A stretch of 64,000 nucleotides of DNA, taken from the NCBI RefSeq assembly GCF_017744655.1, contig NZ_JAGIAW010000006.1, positions 124,001 through 188,000 of the forward strand, given 5' to 3'. Made by a program: the position numbers and the translations under genes. Below, piece after piece: positions 35,430 through 43,315 of the stretch. The notes under the pieces are model-generated. The model saw only the letters and a program-made list of their open reading frames with translations. It had not been told where the DNA came from and did not search any database. Origin of the DNA: Devosia sp. (GTDB taxonomy: Bacteria > Pseudomonadota > Alphaproteobacteria > Rhizobiales > Devosiaceae). Positions within the stretch are counted from its first letter, which is position 1. Each line of letters opens with the position of its first letter.

Positions 35430-36161
35430 ATGTTCCAGACGGCCTTGCGCGAATGGCGCAACCAACGCGGAATGAGCCAGATGGCGCTGGCCATGGCGGC
35501 GGAGGTGTCGCCGCGGCACCTGTCTTTTCTCGAATCCGCGCGGGCGCGGCCGAGTGCGGCCATGGTGTTACGGCTGGCGGAGGCGCTCGACCTGCCGCTG
35601 CGCGAGCGCAATGGCCTACTCGTGGCCGCGGGCTTCGCGCCGCATTATGGCGACAATGACTGGCTGAGCCCGCAAATGACCGAACTCAGGCATGCGGCTC
35701 AATTGCTGTTGAGGGCGCATGGGCCCTACCCTGCCATCGTGCTGGATGCGGCTTTTGACATTCTCGAAGCCAATGGGGCGGCGATGGCGCTGATCGGGGT
35801 GGAGACACTGCCAGCGGCGCGGCTCAATCTTGCCGATCTCGTCTTTGCGCCGGGCGATGTCCGGCGCTCAATCGTCAACTGGGCCGAGGTCGCGGCCTAT
35901 ATGATGCATCGCCTGCGCGAGGGCGTGCGACGGCACGGACCGAGTGCACCGGTGGCGCGGGTGTTGATGCGGGTCCGGCGGCATGAGGGGGTCGAGGGCC
36001 TGAGCCTGCGGCCGGAGGGGGCGCTTGGGCAGGTGCTTCTGCCACTGGAATTCATAGTGGGTGGTCAGGCGACGCGCTGGTTTACGACGGTGACGAGCTT
36101 TGGTGCGCCACAGGATGCACTGGCGGAGGAAATTACCATCGAGCAATTTCACCCGGCTTAG
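35430..36161 (+). CDS. XRE family regulator with MmyB-like ligand-binding domain
   Basis: 243 residues from ATG 35430, chosen for its AAGGAG ribosome-binding site. Residues about 5-65 are a helix-turn-helix (LREWRNQRGMSQMALAMAAE, then SPRHLSFLESARARPSAAMV). The rest matches the MmyB-like domain (ILEANGAAMALIGVE, LADLVFAPGDVRRSIVNWAE, LEFIVGGQATRWFTTVTSFG), a PAS-like fold that may bind a small hydrophobic ligand. It resembles regulators placed next to short-chain dehydrogenase or efflux genes; here the divergent partner is a four-helix membrane protein. Its stop overlaps the convergent ArsR gene by 4 bp. Confidence 0.88.
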   Translation: MFQTALREWRNQRGMSQMALAMAAEVSPRHLSFLESARARPSAAMVLRLAEALDLPLRERNGLLVAAGFAPHYGDNDWLSPQMTELRHAAQLLLRAHGPYPAIVLDAAFDILEANGAAMALIGVETLPAARLNLADLVFAPGDVRRSIVNWAEVAAYMMHRLREGVRRHGPSAPVARVLMRVRRHEGVEGLSLRPEGALGQVLLPLEFIVGGQATRWFTTVTSFGAPQDALAEEITIEQFHPA

Positions 36162-36529
36162 GCGGAGCCGGGCTTCGTCGCAGATTCGAGTTCGCGCATC
36201 GTCGTTTCGACGACGGGAAGATCGATGGCCGTGGCGATGACGCTATCGAGAAAGCCGGGGAAGCGCTGATCGAGGTCATCGCGGCGGAGTGTTACGCGGC
36301 GCTTGGTGCCTTCGGGCCGCACATTGATGACGCCGGCCTCGCGCAGCTTGGCCACGTGATAGGTCAGGTTGGTCTTCGAGGTGAGGCCGCTGAACTGCCC
36401 GCAAACGAGACCACCCGAAGCATCGCAGCGGGCGAGACACCCGATGATGGCAAGGCGCGTGTCGTCGCCTAGCGCGGCAAGCACATTGGGAAGGGTGATC
36501 TGATCGGTCTCGGGATGCGGCAGGCTCAT
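36158..36529 (-). CDS. ArsR-type (HTH_20) transcriptional regulator
   Basis: 123 residues. A winged helix covers residues about 14-85: VLAALGDDTRLAIIGCLARC, LTSKTNLTYHVAKLREAGVI and RPEGTKRRVTLRRDDLD. There is no clear metal-binding Cys cluster, though CLARCDASGGLVC has three cysteines that could be redox or metal sensitive. It is divergent from an MFS exporter with the inverted repeat TTCAAT-N4-ATTGAA between them, so it probably represses the exporter and itself. Confidence 0.85.
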   Translation of the reverse strand: MSLPHPETDQITLPNVLAALGDDTRLAIIGCLARCDASGGLVCGQFSGLTSKTNLTYHVAKLREAGVINVRPEGTKRRVTLRRDDLDQRFPGFLDSVIATAIDLPVVETTMRELESATKPGSA

Positions 36530-36559
36530 AGCTCATATTTATCCCGGAGGTGGCATTAG

Positions 36560-36575
36560 TTCAATATCCATTGAA
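36560..36575. promoter_or_regulatory. Operator-like inverted repeat between arsR and the MFS gene
   Basis: TTCAAT-ATCC-ATTGAA, a perfect 6-bp inverted repeat. A second, degenerate version (TTCAAT and AATGAA half-sites) lies at 36604-36620. Their AT-rich composition contrasts with the surrounding GC-rich DNA and fits an ArsR-family operator pair. Confidence 0.6.
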
Positions 36576-36641
36576 CAAGATATTGACTCCAGATCGGTTG
36601 AGGTTCAATTGTCCAATGAATTTTGGACAAAGGATCCGATC

Positions 36642-37826
36642 ATGGATATCCGTCTCATCTGGCTGGCCGTGGGCACCTTCGCCATCGGCGTCGAGAGTTT
36701 TGCCATTTCGAGCCTCCTGCCGCAGATTGCCGAATCAACCGGCGCTACGCTCACCCAGGCCGGTTATCTCGTTCTCGCCTTTGCGCTGGCCAATGCCTTT
36801 GGCGCACCCATTCTCGCTGCGCTCAGCGGCACGGCCGACCGCCGCCGCATCCTGACCGGCGCCGCCGTGGTCTTTGCCGGGGGTGCGGTTTGGGCAGGCC
36901 TCTCCCAGGGTTATTTCGACCTGATGGCGGCTCGCATCCTGATGGCCTTTTCGGCCGGCCTCTATACGGCTACGGCGCAGGCTACGGGCGTTGCCATTTC
37001 GTCCCCAGACCACAGGGCGCGCGCCATTGCCGCCATTGTCGGCGGCACAACCATGGCAGTGGCCTTTGGCGCGCCGCTCGGGGCGCTGGTGGCGGGCCTG
37101 GTCGGGTGGCGCGGCACCTATGCCATGGTCGCCGTCTTCGCCCTTATCGCTGCGGTTTCGATCTGGGTCATGCTGCCGGCCGGTCTGCGCGGCCAGCAGT
37201 TGAGCTTGCGCCAGAGGATAGCGGCCGTCGCCCTGCCCGGCGTTCCCGGCGCATTGCTGACGACGCTGCTCAATCTTGCCGGCGCTTTCACGGTCATCGT
37301 CTACCTCGCCATCGTCACCACGCAGTCGATCGGGTTGCCGCGCGATCTGGTGCCGGCGGTGTTGCTGACCTTTGGCGTCGGCGCCGCTTTCGGCAATGCA
37401 GCGGGTGGGCAACTGGCCGACCGGATCGGGGCACGGCAGACGGTTATCGGGGCAGCTCTCCTCAATGCCTTGATGCTCCTGGCCATCTCGGCGGCGGCGC
37501 ATGTTCCCGGGCCCTTTGCCGGACCGGTCTTCTTTGCCATCGTGCTTTTCTGGGGTGCTACCGGCTGGGCCTTTCCGCCGGCGCAATCGAGCCATCTCCT
37601 CGGCCTTGCACCGGCCGCCGCGCCACTGGTTCTGTCGCTCAATGCTTCGGCGCTTTATCTCGGGATTGCCGGCGGCTCGCTGCTGGGTGGCCTCGTGCTG
37701 CAATATGGCTCGGCCAGCGATCTCGGCTGGATTGGCGCAATACTGCCCTTCGTTGCCGTGCTCGGGATTCTGCTCAATGGCGCGGCAAGGCGAAGGGCAG
37801 AGGCCATGCCGGCGCGGCTGGGTTGA
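36642..37826 (+). CDS. MFS transporter (DHA1-type exporter)
   Basis: 394 residues from ATG 36642 behind AAAGGA; a TTG at 36609 overlaps the second operator-like site and is rejected. Twelve membrane helices. LSGTADRRRILTGAAVVFAG between helices 2 and 3 is the MFS motif A region, and ATAQATGVAISSPDHRARAI with GGTTMAVAFGAPLGALVAGL contains the antiporter motif C region. AraJ/Cmx-like exporters of sugars or drugs share this layout. The divergent ArsR-type gene probably controls it. Substrate unknown. Confidence 0.87.
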   Translation: MDIRLIWLAVGTFAIGVESFAISSLLPQIAESTGATLTQAGYLVLAFALANAFGAPILAALSGTADRRRILTGAAVVFAGGAVWAGLSQGYFDLMAARILMAFSAGLYTATAQATGVAISSPDHRARAIAAIVGGTTMAVAFGAPLGALVAGLVGWRGTYAMVAVFALIAAVSIWVMLPAGLRGQQLSLRQRIAAVALPGVPGALLTTLLNLAGAFTVIVYLAIVTTQSIGLPRDLVPAVLLTFGVGAAFGNAAGGQLADRIGARQTVIGAALLNALMLLAISAAAHVPGPFAGPVFFAIVLFWGATGWAFPPAQSSHLLGLAPAAAPLVLSLNASALYLGIAGGSLLGGLVLQYGSASDLGWIGAILPFVAVLGILLNGAARRRAEAMPARLG

Positions 37827-37832
37827 GACCGA

Positions 37833-38483
37833 TCAAACCTGTGGCGACGTGACGGCGGCCTTGCCGAGGTCGGTCAGGCCGTAGATGCCGCGGCTCTCGC
37901 GTACAAACCAGCCATAGACATTGCTGCGCAAAATTGTCGGCGCTCTCGCAACGAGCGCCTTCAATTGCTTGGGGCTTTGCGGTCCGGCCAGCAATGCGGT
38001 TGCACAGAGGATGCAGTCCTGCCGATAGGCGGTCATGATCGGCTTGCCGCGTCCGCCGCCCTTTTGCGGATCTCCGACACGCCGCTTGTGTTCATCGAGA
38101 AGCCGGGAGCGTCTTTTCGCATCCTTGCGCGGAGTTGCGGCGAAGGGGGCGACCACGACGTCGACGAAACCGGATTCCGAGACGGCCAGGAGACCAAAGC
38201 CGAGGCGCCGGCAGAGATTGCGGAAACGGGCGTCGTGCTCGCGGCCTTTTCCGGTCCTGGATGCGCGGGCCGCAAGCCAGACTTCGTCGCAAATGGCGGC
38301 GCGATTGACGCCTTGCATGACCAGTTCGAGATTGAAGGACAGCTTCATCTCGCACACGATGAGGACCTGTGGATCGCCGTCTTTCACGCCGACAAGATCG
38401 CAGCCGTTGACCTCGCCTTTGACGGAATAGCCGGCGCTTTCCATGAAGGCCTTGAGTGGAAGATAGAGGTCGGTCTCGGCCAT
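37833..38483 (-). CDS. DUF2161 family protein, putative PD-(D/E)XK phosphodiesterase
   Basis: 216 residues. The first half carries a nuclease-like core: LPLKAFMESAGYSVKGEVNG, CDLVGV with an Asp, and LIVCEMKLSFNLELVMQGVN with the E-x-K motif, the expected acidic residues and Lys of a PD-(D/E)XK fold. The second half (KRRSRLLDEHKRRVGDPQKG, then QSPKQLKALVARAPTILRSN) looks like a winged DNA-binding helix region. This layout matches the DUF2161 family as I recall it. Cellular role unknown; no partner gene is evident. Confidence 0.75.
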   Translation of the reverse strand: MAETDLYLPLKAFMESAGYSVKGEVNGCDLVGVKDGDPQVLIVCEMKLSFNLELVMQGVNRAAICDEVWLAARASRTGKGREHDARFRNLCRRLGFGLLAVSESGFVDVVVAPFAATPRKDAKRRSRLLDEHKRRVGDPQKGGGRGKPIMTAYRQDCILCATALLAGPQSPKQLKALVARAPTILRSNVYGWFVRESRGIYGLTDLGKAAVTSPQV

Positions 38484-38563
38484 CGCGCTCGTTCAGGTCC
38501 AGATGTGCACGCTTGATTAGCTGAGTCTCGGGCACTGCGCAGCGTGGCCGGGCACCGAATGGC

Positions 38564-38953
38564 TCAGTCGGCGGCCTGGGCGCGGGAGAAGCGGAAGCTG
38601 AGGGCAAAGATAACCGAGATGGCGACCAGCAGCACGATGCGGACGGCAAAGCCGAAGGCGGACATGCGGATATCGGGGCTGCCGGCAAGGTAGAGTGCCA
38701 GTTCGGCCGTGGTGGAACCCACAAGGAGCACGGCGCCCCAGCTTGCCTTGAGCCAGAGACCAACACCGGCGAAGAGGCGCGAGAGCGAGAAGACACCCAG
38801 GAGCACAAAGCCAGTGGGGCCGAGGACGGCCACGGGGCTCGTGGCGCCGAGATTAACGCCGAGAAGGCGACCGGCATCGCTGAGACCGAGAGCAAGGCTC
38901 AGCAGGGCGACGATGCGGATGTATAGGCCCAGCTGGGGTGATTTGAACGACAT
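38564..38953 (-). CDS. Small four-helix membrane protein, function unknown (DUF6163-like)
   Basis: 129 residues with four membrane segments (about 9-29, 40-62, 68-90, 98-120). VALLSLALGLSDAGRLLGVN near the start and RLFAGVGLWLKASWG in the middle are conserved-looking. A resemblance to a hyphomicrobial DUF6163 family that lies near ldtR and hemB is from memory and uncertain. It is divergent from hemB across a repeat-bearing spacer. Confidence 0.6.
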   Translation of the reverse strand: MSFKSPQLGLYIRIVALLSLALGLSDAGRLLGVNLGATSPVAVLGPTGFVLLGVFSLSRLFAGVGLWLKASWGAVLLVGSTTAELALYLAGSPDIRMSAFGFAVRIVLLVAISVIFALSFRFSRAQAAD

Positions 38954-39045
38954 GGCTCTTTACTAGCGAGCGCTAGGGGCTGCGACAAGCGGCGGCTTGG
39001 ACGTGGAGGCCGTGGCTGGTATGAGGCGAGGACATAGAGCGTGTG

Positions 39046-39095
39046 TGTGGCCCCACCCCCTCCCACCCTCCCCCATCAAGGGGGAGGTGCCGGTC
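39046..39095. repeat. CCTCCCCCATCAAGGGGGAGG palindrome before hemB
   Basis: CCACCCCCTCCCACCCTCCC followed by CCATCAAGGGGGAGGTGCCGG repeats the units at 21425 and 26655. It ends about 40 bases before the hemB start, so it lies in the hemB leader or promoter region. Confidence 0.75.
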
Positions 39096-39132
39096 CGGTG
39101 GATGTCGGGGCTACGCGGCAAGGAACAGAAGA

Positions 39133-40146
39133 ATGACGCAGAACTGGCCCAAGCATGACATGTCCTTCCTCGATGGCCGCCGACAGCGGCGGTTGCGGCG
39201 GACGGCGTGGAGCCGGGATATGGTGCGGGAAACCGAACTGTTGCCGCGCGATCTGATCTGGCCGCTGTTTGTCATTGAGGGACAGAACGAGCGCACGCAG
39301 ATCAAGACCATGCCGGGCGTCGAGCGGCTTTCCATCGACCTAATGGTGGAAGCGGCCAAGGCGGCGCGGGATGCGGGCATTCCGGCGCTGGCGATTTTTC
39401 CCAATACGCCGGACCATCTGCGCTCGGAGAGCGGCGCCGAGGCTTACAATCCGGACAATCTGATGTGCCGGGCGCTGAGCGCGATCAAGTCGGCAGTGCC
39501 GGATATCGGGCTGATCGCCGATGTGGCGCTGGATGAATATTCCAGCGACGGGCAGGATGGGCTCGTACGCGACGGGGAAATCCTCAACGACGAGACGGTG
39601 GCGGCGATGGTGAAATCGGCGCTGGTGCAGGCCAAGGCCGGTGCGGATATCATTGCGCCTTCGGACATGATGGATGGGCGCGTGGCGGCCATTCGGGCGG
39701 CGCTCGATGCCGAAGGCTTTGAGCATGTGCAGATCATGTCCTACGCGGCCAAGTATGCATCGTGTTTTTATGGGCCGTTCCGCGAGGCGGTCGGCTCGGG
39801 CAGCCGGCTCAAGGGCGACAAGCGCACCTATCAGATGGACTATGCCAATTCCGACGAGGCTTTGCGCGAGATTGCAAGGGATATCGAGGAAGGCGCTGAT
39901 AGCGTGATGGTCAAGCCGGGCATGCCCTATCTCGACATCATCCGTCGGGCAAAGGACGCGTTCAATGTGCCGATCTACGCCTATCAGGTGAGTGGCGAAT
40001 ACGCGATGATCGAGATGGCGGGCGCCGCCGGGGCGATCAATCGCGATGCGGCAGTGCTTGAAAGCCTCTGGGCCTTCAAGCGTGCCGGAGTGAATGGAAT
40101 TCTTACTTACTACGCGCTGGAAATGGCGCGGAAGCTGGGGCGCTAA
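39133..40146 (+). CDS. hemB: Delta-aminolevulinic acid dehydratase (porphobilinogen synthase)
   Basis: 337 residues from ATG 39133; longer frames begin in the repeat. The two active-site lysines are seen in SYAAKYASCFYGPFREA and VMVKPGMPYLDIIRRAKD. At the metal site the sequence is DVALDEYSSDGQDGLV, where zinc enzymes have three cysteines. This is therefore the Asp-type, zinc-independent (Mg or K-dependent) form common in alphaproteobacteria. It joins two aminolevulinate molecules to porphobilinogen for heme synthesis. Confidence 0.96.
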   Translation: MTQNWPKHDMSFLDGRRQRRLRRTAWSRDMVRETELLPRDLIWPLFVIEGQNERTQIKTMPGVERLSIDLMVEAAKAARDAGIPALAIFPNTPDHLRSESGAEAYNPDNLMCRALSAIKSAVPDIGLIADVALDEYSSDGQDGLVRDGEILNDETVAAMVKSALVQAKAGADIIAPSDMMDGRVAAIRAALDAEGFEHVQIMSYAAKYASCFYGPFREAVGSGSRLKGDKRTYQMDYANSDEALREIARDIEEGADSVMVKPGMPYLDIIRRAKDAFNVPIYAYQVSGEYAMIEMAGAAGAINRDAAVLESLWAFKRAGVNGILTYYALEMARKLGR

Positions 40147-40152
40147 AGCGCC

Positions 40153-41091
40153 CTAGCCGGCTCGTTCCGTTGTGCCGTCTTCGGCGGCCAATTGCGCCGG
40201 GCGCTGGCCGCGGCGGGGGCGGAAGGCGCTGACGATACCGGCAAGCGCCACAAGAGCCATGCCGGCCATGGCGATGGGCTCGGGGGCGTGGCCGAAGACC
40301 AACCAGCCGAGAATGCCCGCCCAGAGAAGGTGCATATAGGTCATCGGGGCGACAAGGGCCGCTGGGGCATAGCGATAGGACTGGGTGAAGAGGTAGTGCC
40401 CGAGCCAGGCAGAAACGCCGAGGCCGAGAAAGAGCACGATCTGCAAGGGAGTCGGCGCTACGCCGTGCATGGTCCAGGGCAGGAAAATGCCGAAGCCGAT
40501 GGCGCCGACCAGGGCCGAATAGAACAGCATGGCCATGGTGCGTTCGGTGCGGGCGAGGACGCGCGAGAGCAGGTTGTAGGTCACTGAGACCACCACATTG
40601 CCAAGCACGAAGAGGACACCGATCGGGTCGAGACCCCCGCCGGGGCGAGCGATGAGCAGGACGCCGGCAAAACCGATGACGGCGGCGACCCAGGCCATGG
40701 GCCCGACCTTCTCCTTGAGCAGCGGGCCGGAGAACAGCACGATCAGGACCGGGCAGAGATAGACGATGGCCGTGGTTTCGGCGACCGGCATGCGCTGGAG
40801 CGCAAAGCTGACGAGGAGTGAGCCCAAGGCCAGGCTGGCGGCGCGGACGAGAACCAGGCCCGTGCGTTGGGTGCGGACCATTTCGCGGCCGTGCAGCGGA
40901 GCGACGATGGCCAGCATGAGCAAGCAGTGCACGATGTAGCGAATGGCCGCCACCATGGGTACGTTGTACTCGGTGATCAGCAGCTTGTTGGTCGTGTCGT
41001 TATAGGCAAACAGCAGGGTTGCCCCGATGATCAGGGCAAGGCCGCGCAATGGCTGATCGGTCAGCGGCGCGGGGGCGGAAGTCGTCGACAT
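40153..41091 (-). CDS. EamA/DMT family transporter
   Basis: 312 residues from ATG 41091, ten membrane helices in two EamA repeats (about 15-145 and 155-290). LRGLALIIGATLLFAYNDTT and VAETTAIVYLCPVLIVLFSG are typical of this family. Unlike ribN it has no riboswitch, and the substrate is unknown. It is convergent with hemB (stop codons 6 bp apart, inside a small GGGCGC/GCGCCC stem) and divergent from the RDD gene. Confidence 0.85.
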   Translation of the reverse strand: MSTTSAPAPLTDQPLRGLALIIGATLLFAYNDTTNKLLITEYNVPMVAAIRYIVHCLLMLAIVAPLHGREMVRTQRTGLVLVRAASLALGSLLVSFALQRMPVAETTAIVYLCPVLIVLFSGPLLKEKVGPMAWVAAVIGFAGVLLIARPGGGLDPIGVLFVLGNVVVSVTYNLLSRVLARTERTMAMLFYSALVGAIGFGIFLPWTMHGVAPTPLQIVLFLGLGVSAWLGHYLFTQSYRYAPAALVAPMTYMHLLWAGILGWLVFGHAPEPIAMAGMALVALAGIVSAFRPRRGQRPAQLAAEDGTTERAG

Positions 41092-41236
41092 TTGGTATTC
41101 CGAGGGGGCGGGCGCGGGCGATGCGACTCGCGCGAGGGCAGGATTAAAGCAAGGATAGGCCGGGAGTGCACCGAAGCACAGGAAGAATTGCGCTGGAGGT
41201 CTTGCATTGCGGCGAGGTCGTGACAATTTCTGCAGC

Positions 41237-41752
41237 ATGACCCAGGAATATGCCGCATCCCGCCCCTACCTGCCCGACCCTGCCACCGCGCCGGAGCTGT
41301 TCGACGGCCTGCTGACGCGACGCGTGATGGCCTATTTCATCGACCTCGCCATCATGGGCGGGCTGGTGTTGGCCGCAACGATTGTCGGGGGCATATTGGG
41401 CTTTCTGACATTTGGGCTTGCCTGGGCGGCGCTGGTCCTTGTCGTGCCGGCGGTGATTATCCTCTACTATGCGGCGACGCTGGGCTCGCCGCGGCGCGCC
41501 ACGGTGGGCATGCAGATGATGGATATCGTGCTAACGCCGACACGCGGGCAGCCGCTCGATGGCTGGATGGCCATTCTGCACGCGCTGGTTTTCTGGCTGA
41601 CGTTCTGGATCTGCTGGCCAATTTCGCTGCTCTTCGCGCTGTTCACGCCGCGACGGCAGATGATCCACGATTTCGTGGTCGGCACGCTGATGGTGCGTCG
41701 TTCGCCGATGATCCGGCACTGGCAGAATGCGCGGAGCAGCGCCTTTTACTGA
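41237..41752 (+). CDS. RDD family membrane protein
   Basis: 171 residues from ATG 41237. RRVMAYFIDLAIMGGLVLAA carries the family Arg and Asp, and the last helix region ends with RRQMIHDFVVGTLMV, the second conserved Asp. Three to four membrane helices; GSPRRATVGMQMMDI is the central loop. RDD proteins are poorly characterised, with ion transport suggested for some. It precedes bpt, and hemB-RDD-bpt-parC is a recurring order in Hyphomicrobiales. Confidence 0.85.
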   Translation: MTQEYAASRPYLPDPATAPELFDGLLTRRVMAYFIDLAIMGGLVLAATIVGGILGFLTFGLAWAALVLVVPAVIILYYAATLGSPRRATVGMQMMDIVLTPTRGQPLDGWMAILHALVFWLTFWICWPISLLFALFTPRRQMIHDFVVGTLMVRRSPMIRHWQNARSSAFY

Positions 41753-41811
41753 AATATTGCGGGCGGGGGACGGGAGGGATACAATCACAGGATTGTAGCC
41801 ATGGGTCGTAG

Positions 41812-42543
41812 ATGACCGACCAGACGCCTGAAACCACCCAGCTCTTTCTTACAGCGGCCATGCCGTGCCCGTATTTGCCGGGCCACATGGAGCGTAAACT
41901 GTTCACGCACCTCAGCGGGCGCCGGGCGTCGGCGCTACATCATGTGCTGAGCGACAATGGTTTCCGCCGCAGCCAGAACCTGATCTATCGGCCGGCCTGC
42001 GAGGGCTGTAATGCCTGCCAGTCGGTGCGAATCGTGGCGAGCGAATTTGCGGCGTCGGCGCGGTTCCGGCGCGTCTTGCGTGGCAATGCCGACATTTCCA
42101 TCACTGTGCGGCCGACGACGGCGACGGTAGAGCAGTACGAACTCTTTAAGCGCTATCTCGACTCGCGCCATGCTGGTGGCGGCATGACGCAGATGTCGTA
42201 TCAGGACTATGAATACATGGTCGAGGATACGCCGGTGCAGTCGGTGCTGGTGGAGTATCGGCTGCGCGATCATCCTGATCAGACGCTGGTGGCTGTGGCG
42301 CTGACCGATGTGATGCCCGATGGGCTGTCCATGGTCTATTCGTTCTACGATCCCGATCTGGCGCATCGCAGCCTTGGGACGTTTCTCATTCTCGACCACA
42401 TCGCGCAGGTGCGCTCGGCGCAGCTGAACTATGTCTACCTCGGCTACTGGGTGAAGGACTCGCCGAAGATGGCCTACAAGGCGCAGTATCGCCCGCTGGA
42501 AGTGCAGCGCGGGCATGCTGGCTGGTGTCGGGTCGAGGACTAA
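41812..42543 (+). CDS. bpt: Arginyltransferase family protein (bacterial leucyltransferase Bpt)
   Basis: 243 residues. The N-terminal Cys cluster is present (CPYLPGHMERK and YRPACEGCNACQSVRI), and the C-terminal GNAT-like domain has SFYDPDLAHRSLGTFLILDH and YLGYWVKDSPKMAYKAQYRP. This is the bacterial ATE/Bpt family, which adds leucine to proteins with N-terminal Asp or Glu so that ClpAP degrades them by the N-degron pathway. It follows the RDD gene by 59 bp. Length is normal. Confidence 0.93.
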   Translation: MTDQTPETTQLFLTAAMPCPYLPGHMERKLFTHLSGRRASALHHVLSDNGFRRSQNLIYRPACEGCNACQSVRIVASEFAASARFRRVLRGNADISITVRPTTATVEQYELFKRYLDSRHAGGGMTQMSYQDYEYMVEDTPVQSVLVEYRLRDHPDQTLVAVALTDVMPDGLSMVYSFYDPDLAHRSLGTFLILDHIAQVRSAQLNYVYLGYWVKDSPKMAYKAQYRPLEVQRGHAGWCRVED

Positions 42544-42569
42544 GCTCCTCATACCGTACGCAGCCACAA

Positions 42570-42642
42570 CGTCATTCCCGCGAAAGCGGGAATCCCACCT
42601 CAGATGCCTGAAACAGAGATCCCCGCTTTCGCGGGGATGACG
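42570..42642. repeat. Complete CGTCATTCCCGCGAAAGCGG inverted repeat after bpt
   Basis: Left arm from 42570 and right arm ending at 42642 around a spacer CCACCTCAGATGCCTGAAAC. It lies 26 bases downstream of the bpt stop and between convergent genes, so it could serve as a transcript end for either. Confidence 0.85.
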
Positions 42643-42681
42643 CCGTGGGTGTGGGTGCGTTGATCGACGAAGGCTGATAGT

Positions 42682-42990
42682 TCACACAACCATATCAAAC
42701 ACGATCAGGCCGTCCCTACCGCCTTCCAAGGCGGCGACCAGCTTTGCGCCGGCGGCTTTGTGGTCGGGGTGGATGAGGTAGGCGTCGCGGGCGGTTTCGT
42801 CGGAGAAATCCATGGTGAAGCCATCGACAAAACCCTGGTGAACGCCTTCGGGGGAGACATTGGGGCCGGCAGACATGGCGAGGAAGCCGGGGACGACTTC
42901 ACGTAGAGATTCAAGTTCGGCGTAGATCGCGGCGCGATCTTCCTGCGTTACTTCAGGACGGAAACGGACGAGAACGCAGTGGCGGATCAT
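42682..42990 (-). CDS. Dabb (stress-responsive alpha/beta barrel) domain protein
   Basis: 102 residues. IRHCVLVRFRPEVTQEDRAA at the start and GFTMDFSDETARDAYLIHPD with H at the end of the beta strand match the Dabb ferredoxin-like fold, which usually dimerises. Members include polyketide cyclases and stress proteins; no specific reaction can be assigned. It stands alone between two repeat-rich spacers. Confidence 0.85.
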   Translation of the reverse strand: MIRHCVLVRFRPEVTQEDRAAIYAELESLREVVPGFLAMSAGPNVSPEGVHQGFVDGFTMDFSDETARDAYLIHPDHKAAGAKLVAALEGGRDGLIVFDMVV

Positions 42991-43061
42991 TTTGTTGAGT
43001 CCTGTGAATCGGTTGGGGCGGGAAGTTCAGACGATTGGTCGCAACACTCGTCCGGCTGTCA

Positions 43062-43129
43062 TCCCGGCGAAGGCCGGGAGCCATCTTGAGATCTCGGGAT
43101 GGGCCCCGGCCTTCGCCGGGGTGACAATC
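43062..43129. repeat. TCATCCCGGCGAAGGCCGGG inverted repeat
   Basis: Left arm TCATCCCGGCGAAGGCCGGG and right arm CCCGGCCTTCGCCGGGGTGA around GAGCCATCTTGAGATCTCGG. It is a sequence variant of the CATTCCCGCGAAAGCGGGAA family with compensating arm changes. A right half occurs at 20237. Confidence 0.8.
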
Positions 43130-43157
43130 GAGTTTGGGAAGACTGCCCCGGCCCTGC

Positions 43158-43315
43158 GAGCGTAGCTCTCCGGGCGTTCGGGCCTAAAATTGCTCCACTG
43201 GAGCAATTTTGCGCTGTGCGCACGGCAACCCGGCCCTTCGCGCATAGCGCTTCGGGCGTTCCTCCCTTCACTCGCTCCACTGGAGCGAGTGATCGCCGTT
43301 GGCGAACGGTCGTCA
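43158..43315. repeat. Two GCTCCACTGGAGC-type repeats ending at the parC stop codon
   Basis: Copy one has the stem AAAATTGCTCC/GGAGCAATTTT near 43183-43207. Copy two has CACTCGCTCC/GGAGCGAGTG near 43269-43291. Both are preceded by an AGCGTAGCTCTC-like or GCATAGCGCTTC block. The second ends GGCGAACGGTCGTCA, whose final TCA is the TGA stop of parC on the minus strand. Arms differ from the 32560 copy but remain paired. Confidence 0.7.

Noticed and set aside
15612..43129. CRISPR-like interpretation of the recurring palindromes
   Set aside because: Copies are isolated, kilobases apart and lack regular spacers or cas genes; they are dispersed intergenic repeats.
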